A stretch of DNA of 64,000 nt from assembly GCF_018069625.1 (NCBI RefSeq), contig NZ_CP072941.1:1550001-1614000 (forward strand). The letters run 5' to 3'. Below, piece by piece: positions 26,795-34,188 of the stretch. Both the position numbers and the translations under genes were made by a program. The first letter of the stretch is position 1. Each line of letters opens with the position of its first letter. Source of the DNA: Streptomyces yatensis (GTDB lineage: Bacteria > Actinomycetota > Actinomycetes > Streptomycetales > Streptomycetaceae). The notes under the pieces are model-generated. The model was given only the letters and a program-made list of their open reading frames with translations. It did no database searches and was not told the origin of the DNA.

Positions 26795-27133
26795 TCACTT
26801 CGACTGCCCCGGGTGGTCGGGATGACCGTGGCGCGGCGGCGGGCTCGGCTCGGCCGCCGTCTGCGGGGTCACCGGCGATCCGCCCTGCGGCGGAGAGGGC
26901 CGCTCGGGGAGCGGCTCGGCATCCGGCTCACCGGGCGAGGGGGTGGCGCCGCCCTCCAGCTGGTGCAGGCGCGCCGTCACCACCTCGATGACCGGAAGGC
27001 GGTTGGCATGGGAGCGCTCGTACTCCAGCAGCTGCCGCAGCTGCTCCTCGGTGAGGGCGCGGATGCGGTGCTGCAGGGCACTGAGCGGAAGATGGTCGTA
27101 GTCGGCGAGCGGCAGGTCGTCGTGGGTGCTCAT
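26795..27133 (-). CDS. Small conserved actinobacterial protein, unknown function
   Basis: A 112-residue protein. The first 60 residues are a conserved helical module (DYDHLPLSALQHRIRALTEE, QLRQLLEYERSHANRLPVIE, VVTARLHQLEGG) that I recall from short Streptomyces proteins, sometimes listed as DUF8129 (number uncertain). The rest is Pro/Ser/Gly-rich and probably disordered. Its ATG overlaps the ChaB stop by four bases (ATGA), so it is translationally coupled to ChaB. No function is assigned. Confidence 0.75.
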   Translation of the reverse strand: MSTHDDLPLADYDHLPLSALQHRIRALTEEQLRQLLEYERSHANRLPVIEVVTARLHQLEGGATPSPGEPDAEPLPERPSPPQGGSPVTPQTAAEPSPPPRHGHPDHPGQSK

Positions 27134-27540
27134 CCGTTCTCCTCCCGGGCCCGCCGGGTGCGCATGCGGTTGGCCTTGCGGATGGCGTCCAGCAGCTCCG
27201 GCCGGCTCATCCGCGAGCGACCCTCGATGCCCAGCCGCTGTGCCACGTCATAGAGGTGCTGTTTGGTGGCCCGCTCGTCGACGCCCTCGCCGGTACGGCC
27301 ACCGAGCTGCCGTGGCCGTGCGGACCGCGGATCGGAGGGGCCCTTGCGCCCCTTCTCCTTGCGTTCCCAGTGGTCGCCGATCTTCTCGTACTTGTGCTTC
27401 AGGGCCCCGTAGGCCACCCGGTGGGCCCGCTCGCCCTCGCCGTACTGCTCGACGGCCGAGTCATGGGCCTTGATCCAGGTGCGCCGCGCGTCCTCCGGGG
27501 AGCGCTCCAGGGTCGACGGAAGCTCTTCCCGTCCCGGCAT
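27130..27540 (-). CDS. ChaB-like protein with C-terminal SAP/Rho-N-like motif
   Basis: A 136-residue protein. The ChaB domain spans about residues 1-65: LPSTLERSPEDARRTWIKAH, DSAVEQYGEGERAHRVAYGA and LKHKYEKIGDHWERK. A Lys/Arg-rich linker follows, then a SAP/Rho-N-like helix-loop-helix (TKQHLYDVAQRLGIEGRSRM, SRPELLDAIRKANR). ChaB was named for a cation-transport link in E. coli, but the function is unproven; the SAP-like end suggests nucleic-acid contact. The 3' end overlaps the next small gene. Upstream is a 316-bp gap shared with the divergent deformylase gene. Confidence 0.85.
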   Translation of the reverse strand: MPGREELPSTLERSPEDARRTWIKAHDSAVEQYGEGERAHRVAYGALKHKYEKIGDHWERKEKGRKGPSDPRSARPRQLGGRTGEGVDERATKQHLYDVAQRLGIEGRSRMSRPELLDAIRKANRMRTRRAREENG

Positions 27541-27856
27541 GGCCGATCACCTCCACTGCTGAGCGCCGAGCGGGTACCCGCGCACATGCGGCGAAAACGA
27601 CATAGCGGATGAAAGGCGGCCGGAAGGGCTGCCGCCCCGGCGTGCACAACGGGGGGAGCACCGCGGGGCGGCAGCGACCGAGCCGGGAGGACTCGGCCGA
27701 GCCGCGGGGGCGTGGGATGTTCCCGGCGGCTCATCGGGGTCTACGGACCCCATCGGTGCCCCGTTCACCTTTTGTCCGATGGTGAGCACCCGCTGGCGAG
27801 CACCCGCCGCTCGAGCACCGGCCACGCCCCCCGTGATCGTCTGTCAGGCTGTCCCC
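27541..27856. other. Divergent intergenic region, promoters only
   Basis: No gene seen. It must hold promoters for the ChaB pair (minus) and deformylase (plus). A -10-like CAGGCT lies close to the deformylase ATG at 27857 with no SD, suggesting a leaderless start. Confidence 0.5.
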
Positions 27857-28537
27857 ATGCCGACCACCACCGTCTCCGAACTCGTCGACGAACTGCTCTC
27901 CGGGACCCGCCCGCTGCCGATCATCTCCGCGGGCGTCCCCGTCCTCCGGCAGCCGGCCCTGCCGTACGAGGGCCAGCTGGCCGCGGACCAGCTGGACCGG
28001 CTGCTGGCGGCGATGCGGGAGACGATGCACTCCGCGCCCGGAGTGGGGCTCGCCGCCCCGCAGATCGGTGTGCCGCTGCGGCTCGCGGTGATCGAGGACC
28101 CGGCGGAGGTGGCGGACGAGGTACGTCAGGTGCGCGGCCGGGTGCCCCAGCCGTACCGGGTGCTGGTCAACCCCGCCTACGAACCGGTCGGTGACGGCCG
28201 GGCGGCGTTCTTCGAGGGGTGCCTGAGCATCCCCGGCTGGCAGGCCGTGGTCAGCCGCCCGGACCGGATCCGGCTGCGCGGGCAGGACGAGACGGGGCGG
28301 GAGCTGGACGAGGAGTTCACCGGCTGGCCCGCGCGGATCGTCCAGCACGAGACCGACCATCTGGACGGCGTCCTCTATCTGGATCTGGCCGAAACTCGTT
28401 CCCTGTCCTCGGCCCAGGCCGTCAGCGACTACTGGTCCCAGCCCACCCCCGCCACCGCCGCCCACTCACTGGGCTTCCCGCTCCGGACCACCACGGGCAC
28501 CGATGACAACGGCGGCACCGTCGCTACCGCTCCGTAA
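27857..28537 (+). CDS. def: Peptide deformylase
   Basis: Metalloenzyme that removes the N-formyl group from nascent proteins. The 226-residue protein has all three PDF motifs: I, GVGLAAPQIG; II, EGCLSIPG (metal Cys); III, QHETDHLDGVLY (HExxH-type metal His pair and catalytic Glu). The N-terminal 30 residues and the C-terminal tail (after RSLSSAQAVSDY) are longer than in E. coli PDF, normal for actinobacterial class members. ATG 27857 (MPTTTVSELVDELL) lacks an SD and follows CAGGCT closely; a GTG far upstream would add 26 unlikely residues. Streptomyces often has several PDF copies, so this may be an accessory one. Confidence 0.94.
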   Translation: MPTTTVSELVDELLSGTRPLPIISAGVPVLRQPALPYEGQLAADQLDRLLAAMRETMHSAPGVGLAAPQIGVPLRLAVIEDPAEVADEVRQVRGRVPQPYRVLVNPAYEPVGDGRAAFFEGCLSIPGWQAVVSRPDRIRLRGQDETGRELDEEFTGWPARIVQHETDHLDGVLYLDLAETRSLSSAQAVSDYWSQPTPATAAHSLGFPLRTTTGTDDNGGTVATAP

Positions 28538-28742
28538 CCACGCGCCGACCAGCGGCATGTGTTCGTCATCGACTGGCAGTCGCCGAATCACCACACGGAC
28601 ACTGTGACGTACGTCGCCACGGCAAGACTGGTGAACGCCCGCAGTGCGCGCCGCCTCAGCGCACCGCACGGCGAGTGAGGCGTTTCTTTCCGCTCTTCCC
28701 CAGTCCCCACCGCTCCTGACTTCCCTTGAACGGAGAACAGGA

Positions 28743-29501
28743 ATGTCCGTGCTCACGACGTCCTCGACGACGGCGCCCACCAGCTCGTACGTCACCTCGA
28801 TCGCCCACACCCAGGAGCAGATCCACGCCGCGCAGCGGCTGCGCTACCAGGTGTTCGGCGAGGAGAGGGGCGGCCGGCTGGACGCCGCGGTCGACGGCCG
28901 CGACGTGGACGAGTTCGACGAGGTCATGGACCATCTGATCGTCACGGACACGGCGACGGGCACCGTGGTCGGCACCTACCGGCTGCTTCCCCCCGGGCGC
29001 AGCGAGCGGCTCTACTCGGACACCGAGTTCGATCTGCGCGGCCTTCCGACCGAGGTCCGCTCGTCCATGGTCGAGACCGGCCGGGCCTGTGTCCACGCCG
29101 ATCACCGCACGGGCGCGGTCATCAACCTCATGTGGGCCGGCCTGGCCCGCTATGTGCTGCTGTCCGGGCATCGCTACCTCGCGGGTTGTGCCTCGGTTCC
29201 GCTCGCCGAGGGCGAGGGGGCGGCCGCCAACGCCTGGCTGCTGGGCACCACCAAGCACGCCGCCCCGGCCGAGATGCGGGTCCACCCGCTCGACCCGTGG
29301 ATACCCTCGCGGCCGCTGGACGGCGAGCCCAGCTACGCGGACCTGCCGCCGCTGCTCCGCGGCTATCTGCGGGTCGGCGCCTGGATGTGCGGCTCCCCGC
29401 AGCACGACCGGGCCTTCAACGACGCCGACTTCTTCGTGCTGCTGGACACCGAGCGGATGAACGACCGCTACCGCCGCTACTTCCTGGGTGAATCCCAGTG
29501 A
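28743..29501 (+). CDS. GNAT-type N-acyltransferase, OlsB-like
   Basis: A 252-residue acyltransferase. The core (AHTQEQIHAAQRLRYQVFGE, EFDEVMDHLIVTDTATGTVV, GTYRLLPP and VETGRACVHADHRTGAVINL) is that of OlsB-like ornithine-acyl-ACP N-acyltransferases, which transfer a 3-hydroxyacyl chain to ornithine to give lyso-ornithine lipid. ATG at 28743 follows GGAGAACAGG. The stop overlaps the next gene, a PlsC-type acyltransferase, as GTGA; this is the OlsB-OlsA arrangement. Ornithine lipids are known in S. coelicolor, and the pair is the best explanation, though the head-group amino acid could differ. Confidence 0.8.
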   Translation: MSVLTTSSTTAPTSSYVTSIAHTQEQIHAAQRLRYQVFGEERGGRLDAAVDGRDVDEFDEVMDHLIVTDTATGTVVGTYRLLPPGRSERLYSDTEFDLRGLPTEVRSSMVETGRACVHADHRTGAVINLMWAGLARYVLLSGHRYLAGCASVPLAEGEGAAANAWLLGTTKHAAPAEMRVHPLDPWIPSRPLDGEPSYADLPPLLRGYLRVGAWMCGSPQHDRAFNDADFFVLLDTERMNDRYRRYFLGESQ

Positions 29502-30355
29502 CCGACGCGGCCGCGATGAGTCTGCCCGAGCACGCCTGGGCTGGCTGGTCCCCGTGCACTCCCGGCTGTGTCACCCACGCCGCCGACCGCGTCCCGGCCT
29601 CCCGGGGCGCCCGGCGGGCCGCGGTCTTCGTCCGGGCGGTGATGGGCGCGATGGTCTCCGGCCGGCGGATCGCCGAGCCCGAGACGTTGCGGGCGCGGGC
29701 GGCGACACTGCTGGACTCCCTCGGCATCCGGCTGGAGGTGACGGGCGACAGCACGCTGAGCGCGCCCGGCGGCACCGGCACGCTCGTCGTGGCGAACCAC
29801 ATCTCCTGGCTGGACATCCTCGCGCTGCTCGCGGTGGAGCCCGTGGTGATGCTGGCCAAGCGGGAGATCGCGGGCTGGCCGCTGATCGGCTCGCTGGCCA
29901 CCCGCGCGGGCACGATGTACATCGACCGCGGTTCGCTGCGCGAACTCCCCGACACCGTACGGGAGATGGCGGCCCGGCTGCGTGACGGCCAGTCGGTGAT
30001 GGCCTTTCCCCAGGGCATCACCTGGTGTTCGGGCACGGGCGGCAGCTTCCGGCGGGCCACCTTCCAGGCCGCGCTGGACGCGGGCGCGCCGGTGCGCCCG
30101 GTGACGCTGGAGTACGTCCAGCACGGCGTCCCGACCACGGTGGCCGCCTTCGTCGGCGAGGACGACTTCGGCGGCTCGCTGCGCCGGGTGCTGCGCGCCG
30201 ACGGGCTCACGGTGCGGGTGGCCGTGCACCGTGTGCTGCGGCCGATGCGGGACGTCGACGACCGCCGCAGGGTCGCGGCACAGGCCCAGGCGACCGTCTG
30301 CGGGGCGCGGTTGCCCCTGCATCAGGAGATCCCCGCCCTCGAACTGGCACGCTGA
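29498..30355 (+). CDS. PlsC-family acyltransferase, OlsA-like
   Basis: A 285-residue 1-acyl-glycerol-3-phosphate-type acyltransferase. The catalytic HX4D is in VVANHISWLDILALL; the second block is YIDRGS. The FPEGT-like block reads FPQGITWCSGTG, with Gln replacing the usual Glu. In OlsA the second acyl chain is esterified onto lyso-ornithine lipid. GTG at 29498 overlaps the OlsB-like stop by four bases. One hydrophobic segment (about TLVVANHISWLDILALLAVE) suggests membrane association. The Glu-to-Gln change deserves comparison with close relatives. Confidence 0.8.
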   Translation: MTDAAAMSLPEHAWAGWSPCTPGCVTHAADRVPASRGARRAAVFVRAVMGAMVSGRRIAEPETLRARAATLLDSLGIRLEVTGDSTLSAPGGTGTLVVANHISWLDILALLAVEPVVMLAKREIAGWPLIGSLATRAGTMYIDRGSLRELPDTVREMAARLRDGQSVMAFPQGITWCSGTGGSFRRATFQAALDAGAPVRPVTLEYVQHGVPTTVAAFVGEDDFGGSLRRVLRADGLTVRVAVHRVLRPMRDVDDRRRVAAQAQATVCGARLPLHQEIPALELAR

Positions 30356-30389
30356 GCCCGTCCGCTGCGGGCCCGCCGTACACCGGAGG

Positions 30390-30441
30390 CCGCGTCCCGG
30401 GCGCTCCCTCCGTAAACCGGACGCCGCGTCCCGGGCGCTCC
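30390..30441. repeat. 18-bp direct repeat before terminator
   Basis: CCGCGTCCCGGGCGCTCC occurs at 30390-30407 and 30424-30441. The second copy forms the left arm of the terminator hairpin, so the first is probably a partial duplication of it. Confidence 0.6.
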
Positions 30442-30467
30442 GTCCCGTGCACGGATGGAGCGCCCGG
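30431..30467. terminator. 15-bp bidirectional terminator hairpin
   Basis: CCGGGCGCTCCGTCC (30431-30445) pairs with GGATGGAGCGCCCGG (30453-30467) around a seven-base loop; one G.U pair, no mismatches. It sits between convergent olsA-like and paaK genes and can serve both. Confidence 0.85.
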
Positions 30468-30475
30468 GGCGGTGC

Positions 30476-31783
30476 TCAGCTCTCCGTCCGCCGGTCCTTG
30501 ACCCGGCGGATCTTGCCCACGGAGCGCTCCAGCGTCTCCGGGTCCACGACCTCCACCTCGACCGTGAGCCCCACCCCGTCCTTCACTCCCCGCGCGATCG
30601 CCGCCGCGGCGGCCACGCGCTGCTCGGGACCGGCGCCGGGGCGGGCCTCGATCCGCACCGTCATATGGTCCATCCGGCCGCGCCGGGTCAGCTCGAGCTG
30701 GAAGTGCGGGGCCACCGCCGGGACCCGCAGCACGATCTCCTCGACCTGGCTGGGGAAGACATTGACCCCGCGCACGATGAGCATGTCGTCACAGCGGCCG
30801 GTGATCTTCTGGATGCGCCGGAAGGCGGGGCGGGCGGTGCCGGGCAGCAGCCGGGTCAGATCGCGGGTGCGGTAGCGGATGACGGGGAGCGCCTCCTTGG
30901 TGAGGGTGGTGAAGGTCAGCTCCCCCTCCTCACCGCCGGGCAGCACCGTGTCGCCGAGCGGGTCGACGATCTCCGGGTAGAAGTGGTCCTCCCAGACGTG
31001 CAGCCCGTCCTTGGTCTCCACGCACTCCTGGGCCACCCCGGGGCCGATCACCTCCGAGAGCCCGTATATGTCCACCGCGTGGATGTCCATGCGCTCCTCG
31101 ATCTCCCGGCGCATCTCCTCCGTCCAGGGTTCGGCGCCGAAGATGCCGACCTGGAGGGAGGTGGAGCGGGGATCGACGCCCTGCCGCTCGAACTCGTCGA
31201 GGAGCGTCAGCAGATAGGACGGCGTGATCATGATGATCTCGGGCCCGAGGTCCTGGATGAGCCGCACCTGCCGGGCGGTCATGCCCCCGGAGGCGGGGAT
31301 GACGGTGCAGCCGAGCCGCTCGGCGCCGTAGTGGGCGCCGAGGCCGCCGGTGAACAGCCCGTAGCCGTAGGAGATGTGCACCTTGTGGCCGGGCCGGCCG
31401 CCGGCCGCGCGGATCGAGCGGGCGATCACCTCCGCCCAGACCGCCAGGTCGCGCTCGGTGTAGCCGACGAGGGTGGGACGGCCGGTGGTGCCGCTGGAGG
31501 CGTGGAGCCGCCGCACCTCGCTCTGCTCGACGCCGAACATCCCGAAGGGGTACGTGTCGCGCAGATCGTCCTTGGTGGTGAAGGGGAACCGGGCCAGGTC
31601 CTCCAGGGTGCGGCAGTCCTCGGGGCCGACCCCGGCCGCGCGGAACTTCTTGCGGTACAGCTCGACATGGTCGTACGCATGGCGCAAGGTGGCGCGCAGC
31701 CGGGTGAGCTGGAGCGCTTTCAGCTCCTCGGGGCTCATCCGCTCGGCGTCATCGAGCGGAGCCACGCTCAGGGATTCCGCCAT
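30476..31783 (-). CDS. paaK: Phenylacetate-CoA ligase
   Basis: Adenylate-forming enzyme converting phenylacetate, ATP and CoA to phenylacetyl-CoA. The 435-residue length is typical. Visible motifs are FPFTTKDDLRDTYPFGMFG, the AMP-binding LHASSGTTGRPTLVGYT, SYGYGLFTGGLGAHYGAER, VDIYGLSEVIGPGVAQEC, RYRTRDLTRLLPG and the hinge ITGRCDDMLIVRGVNVFPSQ. ATG at 31783 follows GGAGGTGG. A TetR/PaaR-like palindrome lies 25 bp upstream. No paaABCDE genes are in the window, so this is an orphan or satellite paaK, which may feed secondary metabolism or signal removal. Confidence 0.94.
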   Translation of the reverse strand: MAESLSVAPLDDAERMSPEELKALQLTRLRATLRHAYDHVELYRKKFRAAGVGPEDCRTLEDLARFPFTTKDDLRDTYPFGMFGVEQSEVRRLHASSGTTGRPTLVGYTERDLAVWAEVIARSIRAAGGRPGHKVHISYGYGLFTGGLGAHYGAERLGCTVIPASGGMTARQVRLIQDLGPEIIMITPSYLLTLLDEFERQGVDPRSTSLQVGIFGAEPWTEEMRREIEERMDIHAVDIYGLSEVIGPGVAQECVETKDGLHVWEDHFYPEIVDPLGDTVLPGGEEGELTFTTLTKEALPVIRYRTRDLTRLLPGTARPAFRRIQKITGRCDDMLIVRGVNVFPSQVEEIVLRVPAVAPHFQLELTRRGRMDHMTVRIEARPGAGPEQRVAAAAAIARGVKDGVGLTVEVEVVDPETLERSVGKIRRVKDRRTES

Positions 31784-31808
31784 GGGCCGTCCACCACCTC
31801 CGCTTGCC

Positions 31809-31824
31809 GACCGAACATTCGGTC
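31809..31824. promoter_or_regulatory. PaaR-like TetR operator upstream of paaK
   Basis: GACCGAA-CA-TTCGGTC is a perfect 7+2+7 inverted repeat 25 bp before the paaK start. The ACCGA...TCGGT core resembles operators of actinobacterial PaaR-type TetR repressors. The regulator itself is not in the window. Confidence 0.65.
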
Positions 31825-31914
31825 ACCGTTCGGGCGCGGTCCAGTAATCCAGCATCCGACCTGGCTGTCAAGGGTCGGGACGGCCCGGCCGCGCTGTTCC
31901 GCACCCGGCCGGAC

Positions 31915-31957
31915 GCGGAAGGGCGCGGAAGGGCGCGGAAGGATGCGGAAGGATGCG
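31915..31957. repeat. 10-bp tandem repeat GCGGAAGG(GC/AT)
   Basis: GCGGAAGGGC twice, then GCGGAAGGAT twice, then a partial unit, in the leader between divergent paaK and the lipoprotein gene. The GGAAGG content mimics SD sequence. Probably slippage-prone. Confidence 0.8.
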
Positions 31958-32043
31958 AGGGGGTGAACGATCGGCGCGGCCCCTCCGTATCCGTAGATGC
32001 GATGGACGCAGCCGCGACCGGATCCGATGCGAGAGGGCCTTTC

Positions 32044-32574
32044 ATGTACGACGCCGCCGACGCCGACGCTCCGCACCCGTTCCGGCCCGCCGGCCGCCCC
32101 CCGCGCCGCCACGGTCCGCGCGCGGTGGCGGTCGCGGCTGCGGTCGCGGCGGCGGTGGGCGCGCTGCTGACCGTCGCCGGATGCGGCGGCGGGGACGGTA
32201 AGGCGGACGCCAAAGCGGAGACCGGGGGGAACGCCGCCCAGCCGAGCGCGAGCCCCGCGCCCAAGGCCGCGCGGGTGGAGCGGCTCGCCTCGGCCGCCGG
32301 TTGCACGCCGCAGTTCACCACCAAGGTGGACGACTACCGCCAGGCCGTGTGCAAGACCGCCAAGGGCAAGTTCGTCTTCCTCGACTTCGTCACCGCCAAG
32401 GGGCAGCGCGACTGGCTGGAGACCGCGCAGATGTACGGCGGGGTCTACCTGGTCGGCAACCGCTGGGTGCTGTCGTCCTCGCCCCGGAAGAACATGGAGA
32501 CGCTCCGGGAGGAGTTCGGCGGCACCATCGAGGAGGGCACCTCCTACGGGGGCGCCTCCCGCGGCCCTCGGTGA
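32044..32574 (+). CDS. Small lipoprotein, paralogue of the one at 54049
   Basis: A 176-residue exported protein. After an Arg-rich N-terminus (RPAGRPPRRHGPRAVA) comes a hydrophobic stretch and the lipobox LLTVAGC, so it is probably lipid-anchored. A short Ala/Pro linker leads to the globular domain of about 90 residues: GCTPQFTTKVDDYRQAVC, GKFVFLDFVTAKGQRDWLET, YGGVYLVGNRWVLS and ETLREEFGGTIEEG. This domain is shared with the lipoprotein at 54049 (see there), including the paired cysteines. ATG at 32044 is chosen for the lipobox distance; SD is weak. Function unknown. Confidence 0.78.
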   Translation: MYDAADADAPHPFRPAGRPPRRHGPRAVAVAAAVAAAVGALLTVAGCGGGDGKADAKAETGGNAAQPSASPAPKAARVERLASAAGCTPQFTTKVDDYRQAVCKTAKGKFVFLDFVTAKGQRDWLETAQMYGGVYLVGNRWVLSSSPRKNMETLREEFGGTIEEGTSYGGASRGPR

Positions 32575-32627
32575 TCACTCGCCCATCGCCCATCGCTCGC
32601 CGCCGATCCCGTGTCCGGCGGCTCTTT

Positions 32628-32675
32628 CCCCTCCCCGCCCCTTCCCGAACCGAGGGCTCCGCCCCCGGACCCCGG
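32628..32675 (-). repeat. REP-like element, copy 1
   Basis: Read on the minus strand it is GGGGTCCGGGGGCGGAGCCC, TCGGTTCGGGAAGGGGCGGG, GAGGGG. Its GGGGCGGAGCCC core forms a hairpin. Closely similar to 59262-59311; part recurs at 33317-33353. Confidence 0.75.
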
Positions 32676-32731
32676 GGCCAGCGGCGAATGCGCATACCGA
32701 TCCCGCGGGAAGGGGCGAAGCCCCGGTCGGA

Positions 32732-33337
32732 GGTCTGGGGCCGCAGCCCCGACTGCGGGCCTGGAACGCAGCCCCGGGCGCGCGGCCTGGACCTCGGCCC
32801 CAGTTGCGGGGCCTGGAGCTCCGAACTCCGCCCCGGGTGCAGGGCCTGGGACGCAGCCCCGGGCGCGCGGCCTGGAACTCCGCCCCAGGTGCGTGGCATG
32901 GGACGCAGCCCCAGGTGCGGCGGCCTAGAACTCCGCCCCAGGTGCGGAGCCTGGGGCACAGCCCCGGCTGCGCGGCCTGGGACGCAGCCCCGGGCACACA
33001 GCCTGGAACTCCGCCCCGCCTGCCGGACCTGAGGCGCAGCCCCAGGTCCGGGGCATGGGGCACAGCCCGGGCGCGCGGCCCGGAACTCCGCCCCAGCTGC
33101 CGGACCTGAGGCGCAGCCCCAGGTGCGCGGCCTGAAACTCCGCCCCAGCTGCGGAGCCTGGGGCACAGCCCCGGATGCGCGGCCTGGGACGCAGCCCCAG
33201 GTGCGCAGCCTGAAACTCCGCCCCGCCTGCCGGACCTGAGGCGCAGCCCCGGATGCGCAGCCTGGGGCGCAGCCCCAGTTGCCGAGCCTGGGGCGCAGCC
33301 CCAGTTGCCGAGCCTGGGGCGGAGCTCCAGTTGTGGG
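32732..33337. repeat. Array of about 22 degenerate 26-bp hairpin units
   Basis: Units such as CCTGGGGCGCAGCCCCAGTT + GCCGAG repeat at a 26-bp period; three successive copies begin at 33261, 33287 and 33313. Two alternating variants exist: ...ACGCAGCCCC... and ...AACTCCGCCCC.... Each unit contains a GGGGC...GCCCC mini-hairpin like that of the flanking REP-like elements, so the array may have grown from one. Confidence 0.88.
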
Positions 33338-33353
33338 AAGGGGCGGGGAGGGG
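33317..33353 (+). repeat. REP-like element end, inverted to copy 1
   Basis: GGGAAGGGGCGGGGAGGGG (33335-33353) is the exact reverse complement of 32628-32646, giving a 19-bp perfect inverted repeat around the 26-bp array. The preceding GGGGCGGAGCTCC matches the REP core. Confidence 0.8.
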
Positions 33354-33393
33354 AGCAGCCCGCCGCAGGCGTCACGACCCGCCGGACACCGCG

Positions 33394-34188
33394 TCACGAC
33401 CCCCCGGGCACCCCCTGAACGTCGGCGAGCGCCCGCAGCGTGGCCGCCTCCCGTGGCAGCAGCCGCTCGTCGTCCCCCGGTACGAACTCCAGCAGGACAT
33501 CCAGCGGCGGGCCGCCGGACACCGCGGCGCGGTGGGTGAGCAGCCGCTCGAAGGCGCTGCGCCACAGTGGGGCGCGGGCGGTCAGCGGCAGCCGGGTGGT
33601 CCCCGGCCACCAGGAGAAGGCGTGCACCGCGGCGACCCGGTCCCCCAGCGCGTCCAGTCCCTTCAGCGCCTCGGCGTCGGGCATGTCGACGGGCGGCTGC
33701 CAGTAGGTGGCGACCTCGGCGCGGTCCACCTCGTCCAGCAGCCGGAGGGTGTGGTCCGCGCCGTCGGTCAGGGTGTTGCGGTGGAATTCGTAGGCGAGTT
33801 CCACGCCCGCGTCCGCGGCGAGCGCGGCCGCGCGCCGGGTGTCCTCGACGACCGCGCGGCGCGCCTCGGGCGGGGTCTCCCGGGTGCCGGTGGCGCCCGC
33901 CCAGATCCGGATGCGCGGGGCGCCGAGCGCCACGGCGGAGCGGAGCACCGCGTCGAACTCCTCCGGGTCGCCGTGCCCGGCACGGTAGTAGGAGCCGTAC
34001 GAGGCGACGGCGAGCCCGGCGGCCATGGTGGCGTCGCGGACCCGTCGGGCGGTGTCCTCGTCGCCGGGCGGCACATGGACGTCACCGCCCCATTCGACGC
34101 ACTCCAGGCCCGCTCCGGCCACGGCGGCGATCACCCGGTCCGGGGCGAGCCCGCGCAGCGTCACCGAGCAGATGCCGAGCCGCGTCAT
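33394..34188 (-). CDS. Xylose-isomerase-like TIM-barrel protein
   Basis: A 264-residue AP-endonuclease-2/xylose-isomerase-like barrel protein. Opening strand TRLGICSVTLRGL, then LECVEWGGDVHVPPGDEDTA, GLAVASYGSYYRAG, ALGAPRIRIWAG, the metal-site-like VELAYEFHRNTLTDG, VATYWQPPVDMPDAEAL and VHAFSWWPGTT, DVLLEFVPGDDE. The Glu/His in EWGGDVH, EFHRN, VHAF and LEFV are the usual metal ligands. ATG overlaps the DUF2264 stop by four bases (ATGA). It is the last gene of a carbohydrate operon and may isomerise or epimerise the released sugar; the substrate is unknown. Confidence 0.82.
   Translation of the reverse strand: MTRLGICSVTLRGLAPDRVIAAVAGAGLECVEWGGDVHVPPGDEDTARRVRDATMAAGLAVASYGSYYRAGHGDPEEFDAVLRSAVALGAPRIRIWAGATGTRETPPEARRAVVEDTRRAAALAADAGVELAYEFHRNTLTDGADHTLRLLDEVDRAEVATYWQPPVDMPDAEALKGLDALGDRVAAVHAFSWWPGTTRLPLTARAPLWRSAFERLLTHRAAVSGGPPLDVLLEFVPGDDERLLPREAATLRALADVQGVPGGS

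Larger units (their letters stand above)
32575..33393. other. 819-bp intergenic repeat region, no gene
   Basis: Apart from the repeat elements listed separately, nothing gene-like is visible. Long stop-free frames in several phases here are an effect of the GC-rich 26-bp repeats and not coding. Confidence 0.75.

Noticed and set aside
32575..33375. Several long frames through the repeat array
   Set aside because: All frames stay open because the 26-bp units lack stops; predicted proteins are repetitive and unlike any family.
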